A stretch of DNA of 64,000 nt from Ciona intestinalis (Eukaryota; Chordata; Ascidiacea; Phlebobranchia; Cionidae): the NCBI RefSeq assembly GCF_000224145.3, contig NC_020166.2, forward strand, positions 8,456,050-8,520,049. The letters run 5' to 3'. The notes beneath the pieces were generated by a model. It made no database searches, was not told where the DNA came from, and was given only the letters and a program-made list of their open reading frames with translations. Shown one piece after another: positions 12,001 through 25,200 of the stretch. How positions within the stretch are numbered: position 1 is the first letter of the stretch; each line of letters opens with the position of its first letter. A program made the position numbers and the translations under genes.

Positions 12001-12275
12001 ACACTCACTCTTGTCTCATCTAACACTGAGGTGGTGCAGTTTCAGTTAATCAACTTTAACCATCCTCAGTGTTAGATGAGACAAGAGTGAGTGTAATATA
12101 AAGACCAGCGTGGTACTTGTAACACTCACTCTTGTCTCATCTAACACTGAGGATGGTGCAGTTTCAGTTAATCAACTTTAACCATCCTCAGTGTTAGATG
12201 AGACAAGAGTGAGTGTTATATAAAGACCAGCTTGGTACTTGTAACACTCTTGTCTCATCTAACACTGAGGATGGC
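12001..12275. repeat. Tandem perfect hairpins, 2.3 units of about 120 bp
   Basis: Each unit has an arm starting cactcactcttgtctcatct, a 24-base loop (gcagtttcagttaatcaact...), and the exact inverse arm. In the second unit the arms are about 36 bp with no mismatch. Two full hairpins are followed by a third left arm only. The array starts about 170 bp after the POLR3F stop. No coding content. Confidence 0.9.
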
Positions 12276-12659
12276 TAATTCTTTTACTGTTAAACTTCTT
12301 TTCTTACGCGTTTCAGTTTCACTGCCACCTTATTTCAATCGATGAAAAATTTAATAAATTATTGCACGTCAACAAATAGTGTGAATATAAAGTAAATATA
12401 ATGGGAGGAAAATTACAAAAAAAAATAAAATAATTGTTTTTAAACTTTGCCATAAGTATGCTATACTTATCTGTTCCTGCTGCTTAATTTTGTAAATTTA
12501 TGTAATTTGTTAGCCAGTAAAAATTGAATACAGATTCGTTCCACCTTTAGTATATGATCATGTGATTGCAAGGTTGTATAGAATCATGTAATATAAATTG
12601 GAATATATGATAATGTATGTTCTATATGGGTGAGGGGCGGCTTGAGATTAAAAAATTAT
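12276..12659. other. AT-rich intergenic DNA
   Basis: No gene seen. An AATAAA near 12350 could serve POLR3F, though it is about 520 bp past the stop. Confidence 0.5.
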
Positions 12660-13035
12660 ATTATATATCAGTGAGGTCCTACAGTGTGGCATGCTATGGA
12701 ACCTGGGATTTAGGCCAGAGTTGGCCCATTACCCCAACATTGTATATGCACATTCTATTCTATATGGGTGAGGTCCTACAGTAAGGCACGCCATGGGACC
12801 TGGGATTTAAACCAGAGTTGGCCCATTACCCCAAAATTGTATATGCACATTCTATTCTATATGAGTGAGGTCCAACAGTGAGGCAAGCCATGGGATCTGG
12901 GATTTAGGCCAGAGTTGGCCCATTACCCCAACATTGTATATGAACATTCTATTCTATATGGGTGAGGTCCAACAGTGAGGCATGCCATGGGACCTGAGAT
13001 TTAATCAAAAGTTTGCTCATTACCCCAACACCCAG
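12660..13035 (-). repeat. 97-bp satellite, about four units, inverted
   Basis: Units read tggcccattaccccaacatt and tatatgggtgaggtcctaca, the reverse complement of arrays at 20.1, 22.1 and 32.6 kb. Confidence 0.9.
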
Positions 13036-13210
13036 GATGTAATAATTACTGATATATTGGTGTAGATATATATTATAACAACAAAGATATAGAAATTTGG
13101 GAAAATTTATCCCAGGATTAAAAAAGATAAATATATGAATGATGTAACTTATCATTGTTTAACTCTATGATGTAATAATGGATCCTCTATGATGTAATAA
13201 ATGGATAGTT

Positions 13211-16200
13211 CTAGAAACCTCGGCGAAAATCGTCCAGAATATAAGCAGGTACGTGGCCTTCCACCATCTGTGTAACAGGGATGGATGTAAGCTATATATC
13301 CTTGTGCAGCGTGGACAGTTGTTTTAACATTTTTGGGGTTATTAATTATCCTCAACGACAGTGGTTATAACACCGGTGTTCTGTTTTGTAAACCTCATTC
13401 CCGCTTATGAATTACCACATATGTAACTTATTTATCTTTGCATGGTGGGGCAATGGTGTTCTGTTTCATACACCTGCCCGCTTACAAGTTACCACGTATG
13501 TAGCTTGTTCATCCTCGCATGGCGGTCAACTACAGTTGTTATAGCACGTGTGTTCTGTTTCGTACACACTGTGCTTGCTTAAGTTAAATATGCGAGTCAC
13601 ACATATTTTACGTTGCGTCTATGTGGGTATGTGTCTTAGGGTAACACATTTAAAAGAAACATACATAGTATGTTTTAAGCTTCTAATTTAAGGTGGCACA
13701 AGGTGTTTAAAAACATTATACTGGTGTTATTTACTGCGTGCAGCGCACAATAGAATGTCAAACTAACTTTCATTTTGCCGGCACGCGAGTGCAAACAAAT
13801 TATTATCATCAGAAATTAGTTGCAACTTGCAACAGTTGGTTAATTTGTGAGCAGGTATAAGATGAGTGAAGTCACCATATTTACATAATAGTTATCGTAA
13901 ATGTAAACTACATATCCATGTCACTCATTATCAAGAATAAATTTGTAAGAGTCTAATTTTTATAAGATGCATGAAGCCACCACACTCCTATAATAGATAT
14001 TTCTACATATTATATTTATCACACAAATAATCAAGCCATCATTTCTCACCTTTCGTTTAATATTTCCATAAAACACAAACTCCTCAAGAAAAGCGGCCAC
14101 GTTGATTGCTTCAGGTGGGAGGTCACTTGTTCTGTTGCTGCTGTAATTTAACATTCAACATTGTAATTATATTACAACGCGATAGATACGCCTATATACG
14201 AATAAATTGCCAGAAGAGCTTAATAGAATCGTCTTTCCAAATGCAAACCATTTTGGCTTTTTCTTTTAAAATAGACTATTTTGCCTTTTCATTTATTATT
14301 TTCATTTATTTTCAAATTTAATTTTTTCTCGTCTCACCTGCCACTAGAGGCGGCAATGCACGAACGCAGATATTGTCCTAACATTTCTATGAATTTCTGC
14401 GTTTCGTTCGCATGAAATTGTTGAAGCAAAGTCAGCATCCCGATAATAAAGGGAGGGGCGTCGACTGAGTCGTTCACTTTTTTGCAGACCAATCCACCTG
14501 TGTGAAAGTTACTTAGTTGTAGTTGCTGTATTAAAATGGTTGAAATGAACATAACTTATTTATTCTTGTGTCTGTGAGATTTTATTGAATGTTACTTATA
14601 TATAGGGCAACAACAGTCGTTATAACACAAGCACTTGGTGGTTGTTTTTTCTTAATTTATTTCTGGGGCAACAACAGTTGTTATAACACGGGTGTTCTGT
14701 TTCATACACCTCGTGCCCGCTAAGAGTTACCACGTATGTAATTTAGTGGGGATTGTTTCAACAAGCCATTAGTGACCACTGGATTGGAGCAAAATCCATC
14801 AAGTGTCTTGCCAAAGGACACATATGCCCACAATGGTAGCAGCATCGAGCTTTGAACCCAGTGTTAAATATTTAAACTTTATCAAAGTGAACATAATAGA
14901 CTTACAAAGTGGTTTGCTGTATTGTAACTTCTGTAGTTGAGTTATTGTGAAGAGGAAACAAAGGAGGGAGAAGTGAGACAATCGCCTGTGTGATGTCATA
15001 AAAGGATTTAAAAAAGTGGGAAATTTGCACAGAATTTAATAGGCACGCTCAATAACAGAGATTCTATTCTATAAGGGTGAGGTCTTTAGTGAGGCACACC
15101 TGGGATGCAGATCTATTACCCCCAAATGACTAGATACCTCACTAAAAAAAAACTTTTTATTAGGATTGCAAAGTAGATCCATAAAAACCAAAGCTTCCCC
15201 AACATTACAACACATTTTGTCCTTCTAATATTTTTGCGATATGCAGTAGCAATACTTTATCTAAAATTGGTTGGCGAACCCCAAGTTCGTTACGGGACCC
15301 AGTTTTGGAAGTCCTTTGTTAAACCATTTGAATACTTCCATAGTAATCCCAACATTAAACCCCTCACTTACTTAGTAGTAATATAAATCTTCTTCATAAC
15401 TTCTCCCATCCCCATCCCGTCAATAAATGAAGTTAGTTCAAACATCATGGAGTCATCGTTGGGGTACGGTTTCTCGGGGTCTTTGTAGTGAGCTTCAACT
15501 GCTGTGAGTAACGCCCTGGGAAGTTGGGTGGTTAGGGACGTGCTGTAGTTATAAAATGTTTGGGTTTCGCATTCATTTTTGATATAGAACACCTGTGTTA
15601 TATCGACTATTGTTGCCCTGCCATGTGATGATAAAATTTGGCCAATTACCCCAACACCCGGAAAGCCCATTTAATTCCTTTATGCAGCCAGACCTGCGAC
15701 ACCACAGTCGGACGTGTATTATTTGCCTAATTGCATCATTTTTTATCCTTGTTAGCTTACGATTTACTACACTTTTCAACTTTGTGTATGATTTGGTTTG
15801 ATGTGGCTTACAATTTAAACAACACATTAGTGACCAATGGGTTGGAGCAATGTCAGTTAAGTGTCTTGCACAAGGACACATACGCCGATCAGTTTTAGTA
15901 CCGCCGTCGAGCATTGAACCGGGGACGCTTTGGTTTCGATGCAGGCGCCTGAACCACTGAGCCACATCGCCGAACCTGTGATGTTACATTCAACTCAACA
16001 TACTTGTTCATCGTATAAACACCGGATGCGAGTGACTTGGATTCGAACTTGCACGAGAAGTTAAGTTCGTTTCCAATTTGTCGACGAATAAGTTGAATTT
16101 GTCCGATACGCATGGCTGCTTCGATAAAAGTCGGCCACACCTTATTTGCACGCTGGTTCACGCTGTTAAATATCTTGGACGGATTTTCTGGGGAGTTTTA

Positions 16201-19200
16201 ATAAAATGTTTGTTTACCTTTATGTGGAATAAACTTTTTCGGTTCATCTGATATAAAAACACTAATTTTATTCAAATGTTTTATATCAGGGTTTGGCAAC
16301 GGGGGCATCAATTTATCGTTTTATACCAGGTACGCCAAAAAATACTACAATATTAAAATACTTCTACCACTCAGGCATAATGGGAAATATTTGTTTCGGC
16401 TTATCTGGATAAAACGGTTATTTTATTCCAACCTTTGTCTGCCGTACCCTGACGAATTCTTTTAAAGGGGGCAGCAAAAAAGGTTGGAATAAAACGAACG
16501 TTGAATGGTTTTGGGTAGTGCCTTTGGGCTGCTAAAGTTACCATGCATGAAATTTGGTTGCTCTTTAATTTGGTCAGAATGCACAAAAATGTCAACAGTA
16601 AAAATATTAACAATAGCTAGTTTGACTCTTCGTTTGGGGGGCCGAAGATTTAAATGCAAAGACAGGATATAGCGACAAAGCAACAGTTGGTAAAACACAC
16701 TTACAGTTAAAACATATAGTGGGGTGGGGGAAGATGGGACACCTTTAGCCCAAAATATATAATATCCTGATTGTATTTTAAACAATTACCAACGGTCTAT
16801 GAAAGTCCCGAGGACAAGGTTTTATAATTTTTTGAATGTTCCTTGTTTACTACCAAAATGTACGAGAAAATGAAATGAAAAGGCGTCCCATCTTCCCCCA
16901 TCCTACTATATTTACATTTAGTTGGAAGAAAATAAGCGTGGTCGCTACACCTAACGGACATCAATTAAATTGTATACGCGTATTCGAAACAGATTAAACT
17001 AACAAAGTATATATACCTAATATATCACGGTGAGGAGTTATAGTTTTATGCACGGAACTCAACACATCTACCCATGCTTTGTCCTTCAACACACTGTGTT
17101 GTACCATCATAATGAACTGCNNNNNNNNNNNNNNNNNNNNNNNNNNNNNNNNNNNNNNNNNNNNNNNNNNTGTTTGATATCAGGCTTTGGAAACGGGCAT
17201 CAATTGATCGTTTTATACCAGATGCGCCAATTAAGACTACAATATTAAAATACTTCTACCAATCAGGGGCAGTAAAAAAGGTTGGAATAAAACTAACATT
17301 AAATGGTTTTGGGTAATGCCTTTGGACTGCTCAAGTAACATTTTGTAAAATACGCTTACAGTTAAAACATATAGTGGGATGGGGGAAGATGGGACACCTT
17401 TAGCCCAAAATATATAAATATCCTGATCGTATTTCAAACAATTACCAACGGTCTATGACAGTCCCGAGGACAAGGTTTTATAATTCTTTGAATGTTCTTT
17501 GTTTACTACCAAAATGTACGAGAAAATGAAATGAAAAGGTGTCCCATCGTCCCCCATCCTACTATATTTACATTTAGTTGGAAGAAAATAAGCATGGTCG
17601 CTACACCTAACGGACATCAATTAAATTGTATACGCGTATTCGAAACAGATTAAACTAACAAAGTATATATACCTAATACATCGCGGTGAGGAGTTATAGT
17701 TTTATGCACGGAACCCAACACATCTATCCATGCTTTGTCCTTCAACACACTGTGTTGTACCATCATAATGAACTGCTGTAGTTCACGAACAACCATGAAA
17801 CTGAACAAGCGATCTAATCCAGACAACCCATACACACCAAGTGCTTCCTGGATCCTGAAAAAACATGGGCGAATATTTTTTACAAATTTTAATGAAATCT
17901 GGCGTGACATTGTTAAAATACAGTTACACTCATAGTTGTCAAACATAGGAAACCTCATTGATTAATGTGGTGAATGCAATATACTTTGGCTCTGCTTGTT
18001 TGAATAGACACCTAACAGCAGGGTAAAATCTGGAGTGACATTGTTAAAATACAGTTACACTCATAGTTGTCAAACATATGGAACCTCATTGATTAATGTG
18101 GTGAATGCAATATACTTTGGCTCTGCTTGTTTGTATAGACACCTAACAGCAGGGTAAAATCTGGAGTGACATTGTTAAAATACAGTTACACTCATAGTTG
18201 TCAAACATATGGAACCTCATTGATTAATGTGGTGAATGCAATATACTTTGGCTCTGCTTGTTTGTATAGACACCTAACAGCAGGGTAAAATCTGGGGTGA
18301 CATTGATAAAATACAGTTACACTCATAGTTGTCAAACATAGGGAACCTCATTGAATAATGTGGTGAATGCAATATACTTTGGCTCTGCTTGTTTGTATAG
18401 ACACCTAACAGCAGGGTAAAATCTGGGGTGACATTGATAAAATACAGTTACACTCATAGTTGTCAAACATAGGGAACCTCATTGAATAATGTGGTGAATG
18501 CAATATACTTTGGCTCTGCTTGTTTGTATAGACACCTAACAGCAGGGTAAAATCTGGGGTGACACTGTTAAAATACAGTTACACTCATAGTTGTCAAACA
18601 TAGGAAAATAAAACCCCCTTAAATAATAATCCCACATATATAACAAACAGACAAGGTATAGCTACAAAACCACAGTCCCTAAAACTGCACAGCAATGGCA
18701 ACATTAGGCTTTCTAAATCAGAGGTTTTTAATCTAACATTTTCCCCAAAAATATAACGATAAGCAAATAAACCTGAAAAAACTTTTATTACATTTTGTTT
18801 TAATTATAATAACAAATATTTTAATAATAATAACAAAAAGAAAGACACCAGTGCAAGATGTATGTGTACATAGGTGTCCTATGGTAACTAATTCAACTTT
18901 ACTTTTATAACCAGCTTGTCCTCTGTACAACAGGCAGCATATATAACAAGCTACAAACCTTGTAAACAGCTTGGTATCAGCAACTTCAACTTTAGTTTTC
19001 ACATCATACCAAGTTCCCAACAAATCAACATACGATGTTGTTCTAAAGTGTGTTTGATGATTAGTTAGGAAACTATGCCGTCCCAGAATCAATGTAAAGG
19101 TTTTATTGGATTGTTGTATTGTAAACTAACAGTTAAATACCCTGGAGTTTTGCCAATTTGGGTGACTTATCCATGGTTGCCACTCCCATGCCCACAGTCA

Positions 19201-22200
19201 ATTGCTAAAGCTATTGCAGTGTGTGGATAAGCAGACATCGCTTTTGGTTGGTTTGGTCATTTATATCCTCGTGGGTGGGAACTTAAGTGACTTGTCCATG
19301 GTTGCCACTCCCATGCCCACAGTCGAGTTGCTGAAGCTATTGCAGTGTGTGGATAAGCAGACATGACTTTTGGTTGGTTTGGTCATTTATATCCTCATGG
19401 GTGGGAACTTAAGTGACTTATCCATGGTTGCCACTCCCATGCCCACAGTTGAGTTGATAAAGCAATTGTAGTGTGTGGATAAGCAGACATGACTTTTGGT
19501 TGGTTCGGTCATTTATACCCTTGTGGGTGGGAACTTGAGTGACTTATCCATGGTTGCCACTCCCATGCCCACAGTCGAGTTGCTGAAGCTATTGCAGTGT
19601 GCGGATAAGCAGACATGACTTTTGGTTGGTTTGGCCATTAATGACCTAAGCCTGTTTTCACATTAAGAATACAGTAGTATGGCAAACGGCTTAATACAAA
19701 AATGACGCATATTTCTACACATGAAACAAACAAGTAAACAATATCAACGTAAACCTCTTACCTTCCGTCAGTTATTCTTAATGTTTCCCTAGCGAGACGA
19801 CCGATGAAATTAACGGATCCATCAACGGGGGGAAACCGGGGTACCGGGATATCTTTGGATTGATATAAACTCTCGTAATCTTGGATCTGGGGTTAAGTAA
19901 CATTTATTAAGTGGCGAGATTTAAACAAGATAGAATTGGACAGGACAGCAGAAACATATAGTTAGACACACAATCTAGTAAAACAAATCTAACTCATTGG
20001 TTGTAATGTTTACTAATTAATGTAGTTCAAAAAAAATGTTCTTTAACCCAGTGGTCACTAATGGGTTGCATTCTGGGTGTCTCGGGTAATAGGCCAACTC
20101 TGGTTTAAATCCCAGGTCCCATGGCGTGCCTCACTGTAGGACCTCACCCATATAAAATAGAATGTACATATACAATGTTAGGGTAATAGGCAACTCTGGC
20201 CAAAATCCCAAGTCCCTATGGCATGCCTCACTGTAGAACCTCACCCATATAGAATAGAATGTGCATATATAATGTTGGGGTAATGGGCCAACTCTGGTCT
20301 AAATCCCAAGTCCCATAGCATGTCTCACTGTTGGACCTCACCCATATAGAATAGAATGTGCATATACAATGTTGGGGTAATGGGCCAACTCTGGTATAAA
20401 TCCCAGGTCCCATGGCATGCCTCACTGTAGGACCTCACCCATATAGAATAGAATGTGCATATACAATGTTAGGGCAATCGGCAATCTGTGGCCTAAATCC
20501 CAGGTTCTATAATGTGCTTCACTGTAGGATGCACTTATGTAGAATAGAATATACACAACAATTTACCTTTTGGCGCAAAAAACTGTTACATTCCTGCTCT
20601 ACATTGTAGTTTATAATACGAAGCATCTCCTTTTGCCAAATCTTCAATCCATAAATATCAACATAATCCTGATGGAAGAAAACTCAGTGTTTATTATAAA
20701 CAGAGATAAATATATAATGCCGGGTTTTCTATAATAAGAGTNNNNNNNNNNNNNNNNNNNNNNNNNNNNNNNNNNNNNNNNNNNNNNNNNNATTTGCTTG
20801 TTTAATGTGCAGGTATTAATGCAGAACATATCCAAAACTGTTATGATATAACTTAAATACCAGCAAGTAATACAAAAAAGGGTCCCTATACTGGTTCCTG
20901 TGACCCAGGGTTAAGTGACATCAATCATACCAAACTCTCCAAAACAACTTTGTTATAATTAATTTGTTTAATGCAAAGTTACTATGGCAGAATATATTCA
21001 AAAATGTTCTGTTATTATACCCGTAAATAATACAAAATGGTGCAATTTTTAACAAATAAAAACGCACTTTTTGTAGGATTTAAGTGCAGACTAAATGACT
21101 ATAAATAACCTCAAATGACCATATACAACCTATCATTTCTAATTTAACTCAAAAATGATCAAATGCATTCCTAGAAATGATTCAAAACACCCCACACAGC
21201 AATAATAATAATAATAATAACTTTTATTTGTCTCTTTGATTACGGTAGTGAAGATTTAAAAATATTTTAAACGAAAAGACAGGATATAGCGACAAAACAA
21301 CATTTGTTAAAACAAGCTTACTGTAAAAAATATATATACGTTTTATTGAAGGAAAATAAGCGTGGTCGCTACACCTAGCGGACATGATACACATCACAGT
21401 CTACCTGTATATATTCGAATGATCTCCTGTAAGCATCCATGGTTTGCGATAAAGTTTGAAGTTTTGGAAACAATTCACTTGTCTGGGGAGAGTGATAATA
21501 ATATGATATTATATATAATCACTTTTTTTATGAAACAGAACACCTGTGTTATAACGATTGTCATTGCCCCGCCACGCGAGGATAAATAAGTTTCATACAT
21601 GGTAACTTGTAAGCAGGCACGAGGTGTATGAAACAGAACACTTGTGTTATAACAACTGTCATTGCCGGTATTGCAATTTTCTTATACACCCCAACTTTTA
21701 TTGTACCGATATTTTTCTCTGCCTAACATGACCAATATAAAACGTAGCATTTACTTGGCCTCACCTTAGCTTTAGGGTTAAATATGAGCATCTTATGCAT
21801 AGCATGAGCAACCTGCATAACCAGCTCCTTACGTATGCCATCTTCAAGCAATTGTTTCGGATCGATTTTAATAATTCCAACCAATGTAGTTTTCATCATC
21901 AGTACGCCTTCAGTGAACACTGAGATTCCGTGCGTTAACTTGGCAACCTGCGCATAAATTAAATGTTTATCAAACATTAAAAAACGTTATGTTACGTTTA
22001 TGGGGCTACCTGCATGGAAAATTTATCTGTCAGTCAAGCGTTAGGACCCTTTTATTTGCCTTTTTTTAGGATGTCCGTTTTATAAATTTTCTAAGATTAT
22101 GGTTGGCACATAAATACCAACTCTGGACTAAATCTTAAGTCTCATGGCATGCCTCACTTTAGGACCTCACCCATATAGAATGTGCATATACAATGTTGGG

Positions 22201-25200
22201 GTAATGGGTCAACTCTGGTCTAAATCCCAGGTCCCATGACATGCCTTACTGTAGGACCTCATCCATATAGAATGTGCATATACAATGTTGGGGTAATAGG
22301 GAAACTCTGGTCTAAATTCCAGGTCCCATGGCGTGCCTCACTGTAGGACCTCACCTATATAGAATAGAATGTGCATATACAATGTTGGGGTAATGGACCA
22401 ACTCTGGTCTAAATCCCAGGCCCCATGGCATGCCTTACTGTAGGACCTCACCCATATAGAATGTGCATATACAATGTTGGGGTAATGGGCCAACTCTGGT
22501 CTAAATCCCAGGTCCCCATGGCGTGGCCTTACTGTAGGACCTCACCCATATAGAATGTGCATATACAATGTTGGGGTAATGGGCCAACTCTGGTCTAAAT
22601 CCCAGGTCCCATGGCGTGCCTCACTGTAGGACCTCACCCATATAGAATAGAATGCGCATATACAATGTTGGGGTAATGGGCCAACTCTGGTCTAAATCCC
22701 AGGTCCCATGGCGTGCCTCACTGTAGGACCTCACCCATATAGAATAGAATGTGCATATACAATGTTGGGGTAATGGGGCAACTCTGGCCTAAATCCGAGC
22801 TCCTACACACACTATACACCCATATAGAATAAATTAAAATGTGCATATACAAGATGGTGTAATGGAGACACCCTGGCCCACATTGCCCCGCTTTTAACCT
22901 TACTCGTATAGAATAGAATCTACACACAATATACAGCCCACCTCATATCTTGCATCAAGCTGTGCATATTCTCTCATCTTATCTTTCTCCAACCTTGTGG
23001 GAAGTTCATGTATTTGTGTGGTTTGTATTTTAACGATGCGTGCCAGAAGTCCAAACATTGTTTGGGGTATAATCTGGAGCACCTGTCAATCAAATGTAAG
23101 TGTCAATCAAATGTAAGTGTCAATCAATATAACTTTAAGTTACACGCATGTTGTAACTTATAAGCGGGCTGAAGGTGTATGAAACGGAACACCTGTGTTA
23201 TAAGACCGTCATAGCCCCGCCAAGCGAGGAAAAATAATAAATAAGTCATCAGCTTTGATAAAAGCTTGTCACAACAGGCAGCAGTCTGGGCAATACAAAC
23301 ACATACAAATTCGCTAAAAACAATCATACCGAGTTACAAAGACTGTTGTTGCCCCACTTTACAAGGATAAATAATAAAGTTATCATGTTTTTTGCCACTA
23401 TAGGACCAGTTCTATACAAACACATCACCCACACCACAGGATCACGCTCTGCGTACCGTGTTATAAAGACTGTTTCTCCTCGCAAGAATAAATAAGTTAG
23501 AAAATACATTCATTCATTCATTTTCCCTACACATACAAACATTTTCAGTTTAAGCTATCGTATTGCTTGCTACTATAAGCAGCAGTTATACACACCAAAA
23601 AATAGATCTAAACACCAAACGCCCTTACCTTTCTAACATAAGCCACCAATTCCCCAGAATAATACTGAGAGACACTGATAAGGTCACTACTGTTAGCCTG
23701 ATTAATTCTCAACAATGGCAATTCCAATGTTGACGCAAGCTTGAGGAAAGTTGATCTCAGTTTAATGACCAAAGATGGAGTCCGTTTGATCCCTTCTTGC
23801 ATGTTGCTGGTATAACTGTGGATAGAGTGTAAGAAGACACCCATGTTATAACTCGACAGTGAGCATGAGGTGTATGAATACACCATGTGTGTCTGGTGAA
23901 GACACCCATGTTATAACTTGACAGTGAGCATGAGGTGTATGAACACACCATGTGTTCGACAGTGAACATGAGGTCACTTACTTTTGATCCATCACCATCC
24001 ACGCGTAAGATAAATCGGCGATGATCTCTAGAGTGATGAGGACTTCCTCCTGGATGTTGACGGTCCTTATCATCTGATGTAGGAATCCTCGGGTGTCAGC
24101 GAGAAACTGACGAACCTGTGAAGAATACTCAATGTTTTTACAACATTATATATATATATACATATATTAAAAACTTTTTACTAGATCGACAAGGAAGAAT
24201 TCTTTTCGGCAAAGCTTGCTGCGAAGTTAAAAAATATATAAATACCGTCAACAGATTCACTAGTTTAATCCAATGATAATAAAAACATTTACTTTTCTTT
24301 TCGATAGCGGAGTTTAAGGGAAAAATGGGAAATAACAAAAGATATAATACAGCGACAAAGCGACTGTTATTAAAACTGCTGACGGTACGACCAATTAAAA
24401 CACCCATGTAAAACAGAACAAGTTTGCAACCAATTAAAACACTCAGCTTCCAACCTGTAGATTATTTTCCAGTTGATGAAACTCCTGTACCTCCTCCAAT
24501 GCTTGCATCAGTTGCACCATCTTCCTACCAGCGGAGGTAGAGTCAGAATAATCGAGCGAGGATATTTGACGTGACATCTGCTCGAACCACGACTTCAGTT
24601 GGTCTGTTAGGAGGGCAGTTAGAATTCGATTAAGGTTTCTTTATGACTGTTTTAAAACTAGGTTTACTATTAAGTGGTTTTAAAAGTAAAATGTAAGCCA
24701 TGAACACAGAAACCAAATAACGGCTGTTATTACTCTGCCATGAAAGTATAACTTAAAATCATTTAATTATTGCTGATATGTAATTTGTAAAAAAAGCTTA
24801 GTCGTGTTTTCAGTGGTGAGATTTGAACCCTCAGACCGCATAGTTACGTTAGCATGAAAAACACACGCATTATAACCACTGTCATTGCCCCACGGCACGG
24901 GATACCCACAAGCAAACTTACCATTCTTCTCTATCCTTGTAAGAGGTTTGGAACCCGAGAAAACTTCAGCGAGTTCGTCCATTCTTTCAACTCCTTCCTT
25001 CTTACAACGATCCCAAGTCATCTCCTTGTCAGCCAACATCTTCTTGAACATCTGGGGTGGGTTTAAATATATGTGGAAATGATTTTATATTCGGCTTGCA
25101 AAGTCAGCAGTTTTAGGGTAAATTAGACACTGAACACATGCGGTGGTTTAAATATAGATTGATTTAATTATGAAGTTTTAATTGACAGTTCGCACGCTTG

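Noticed and set aside
15895..15970. tRNA gene on the minus strand
   Set aside because: A- and B-box-like sites are present, but the sequence continues into a SINE body and the arms do not close as a clean cloverleaf.
17896..18605. Regular repeat array that could suggest CRISPR
   Set aside because: Contiguous 131-bp units without unique spacers, in a eukaryotic intron.
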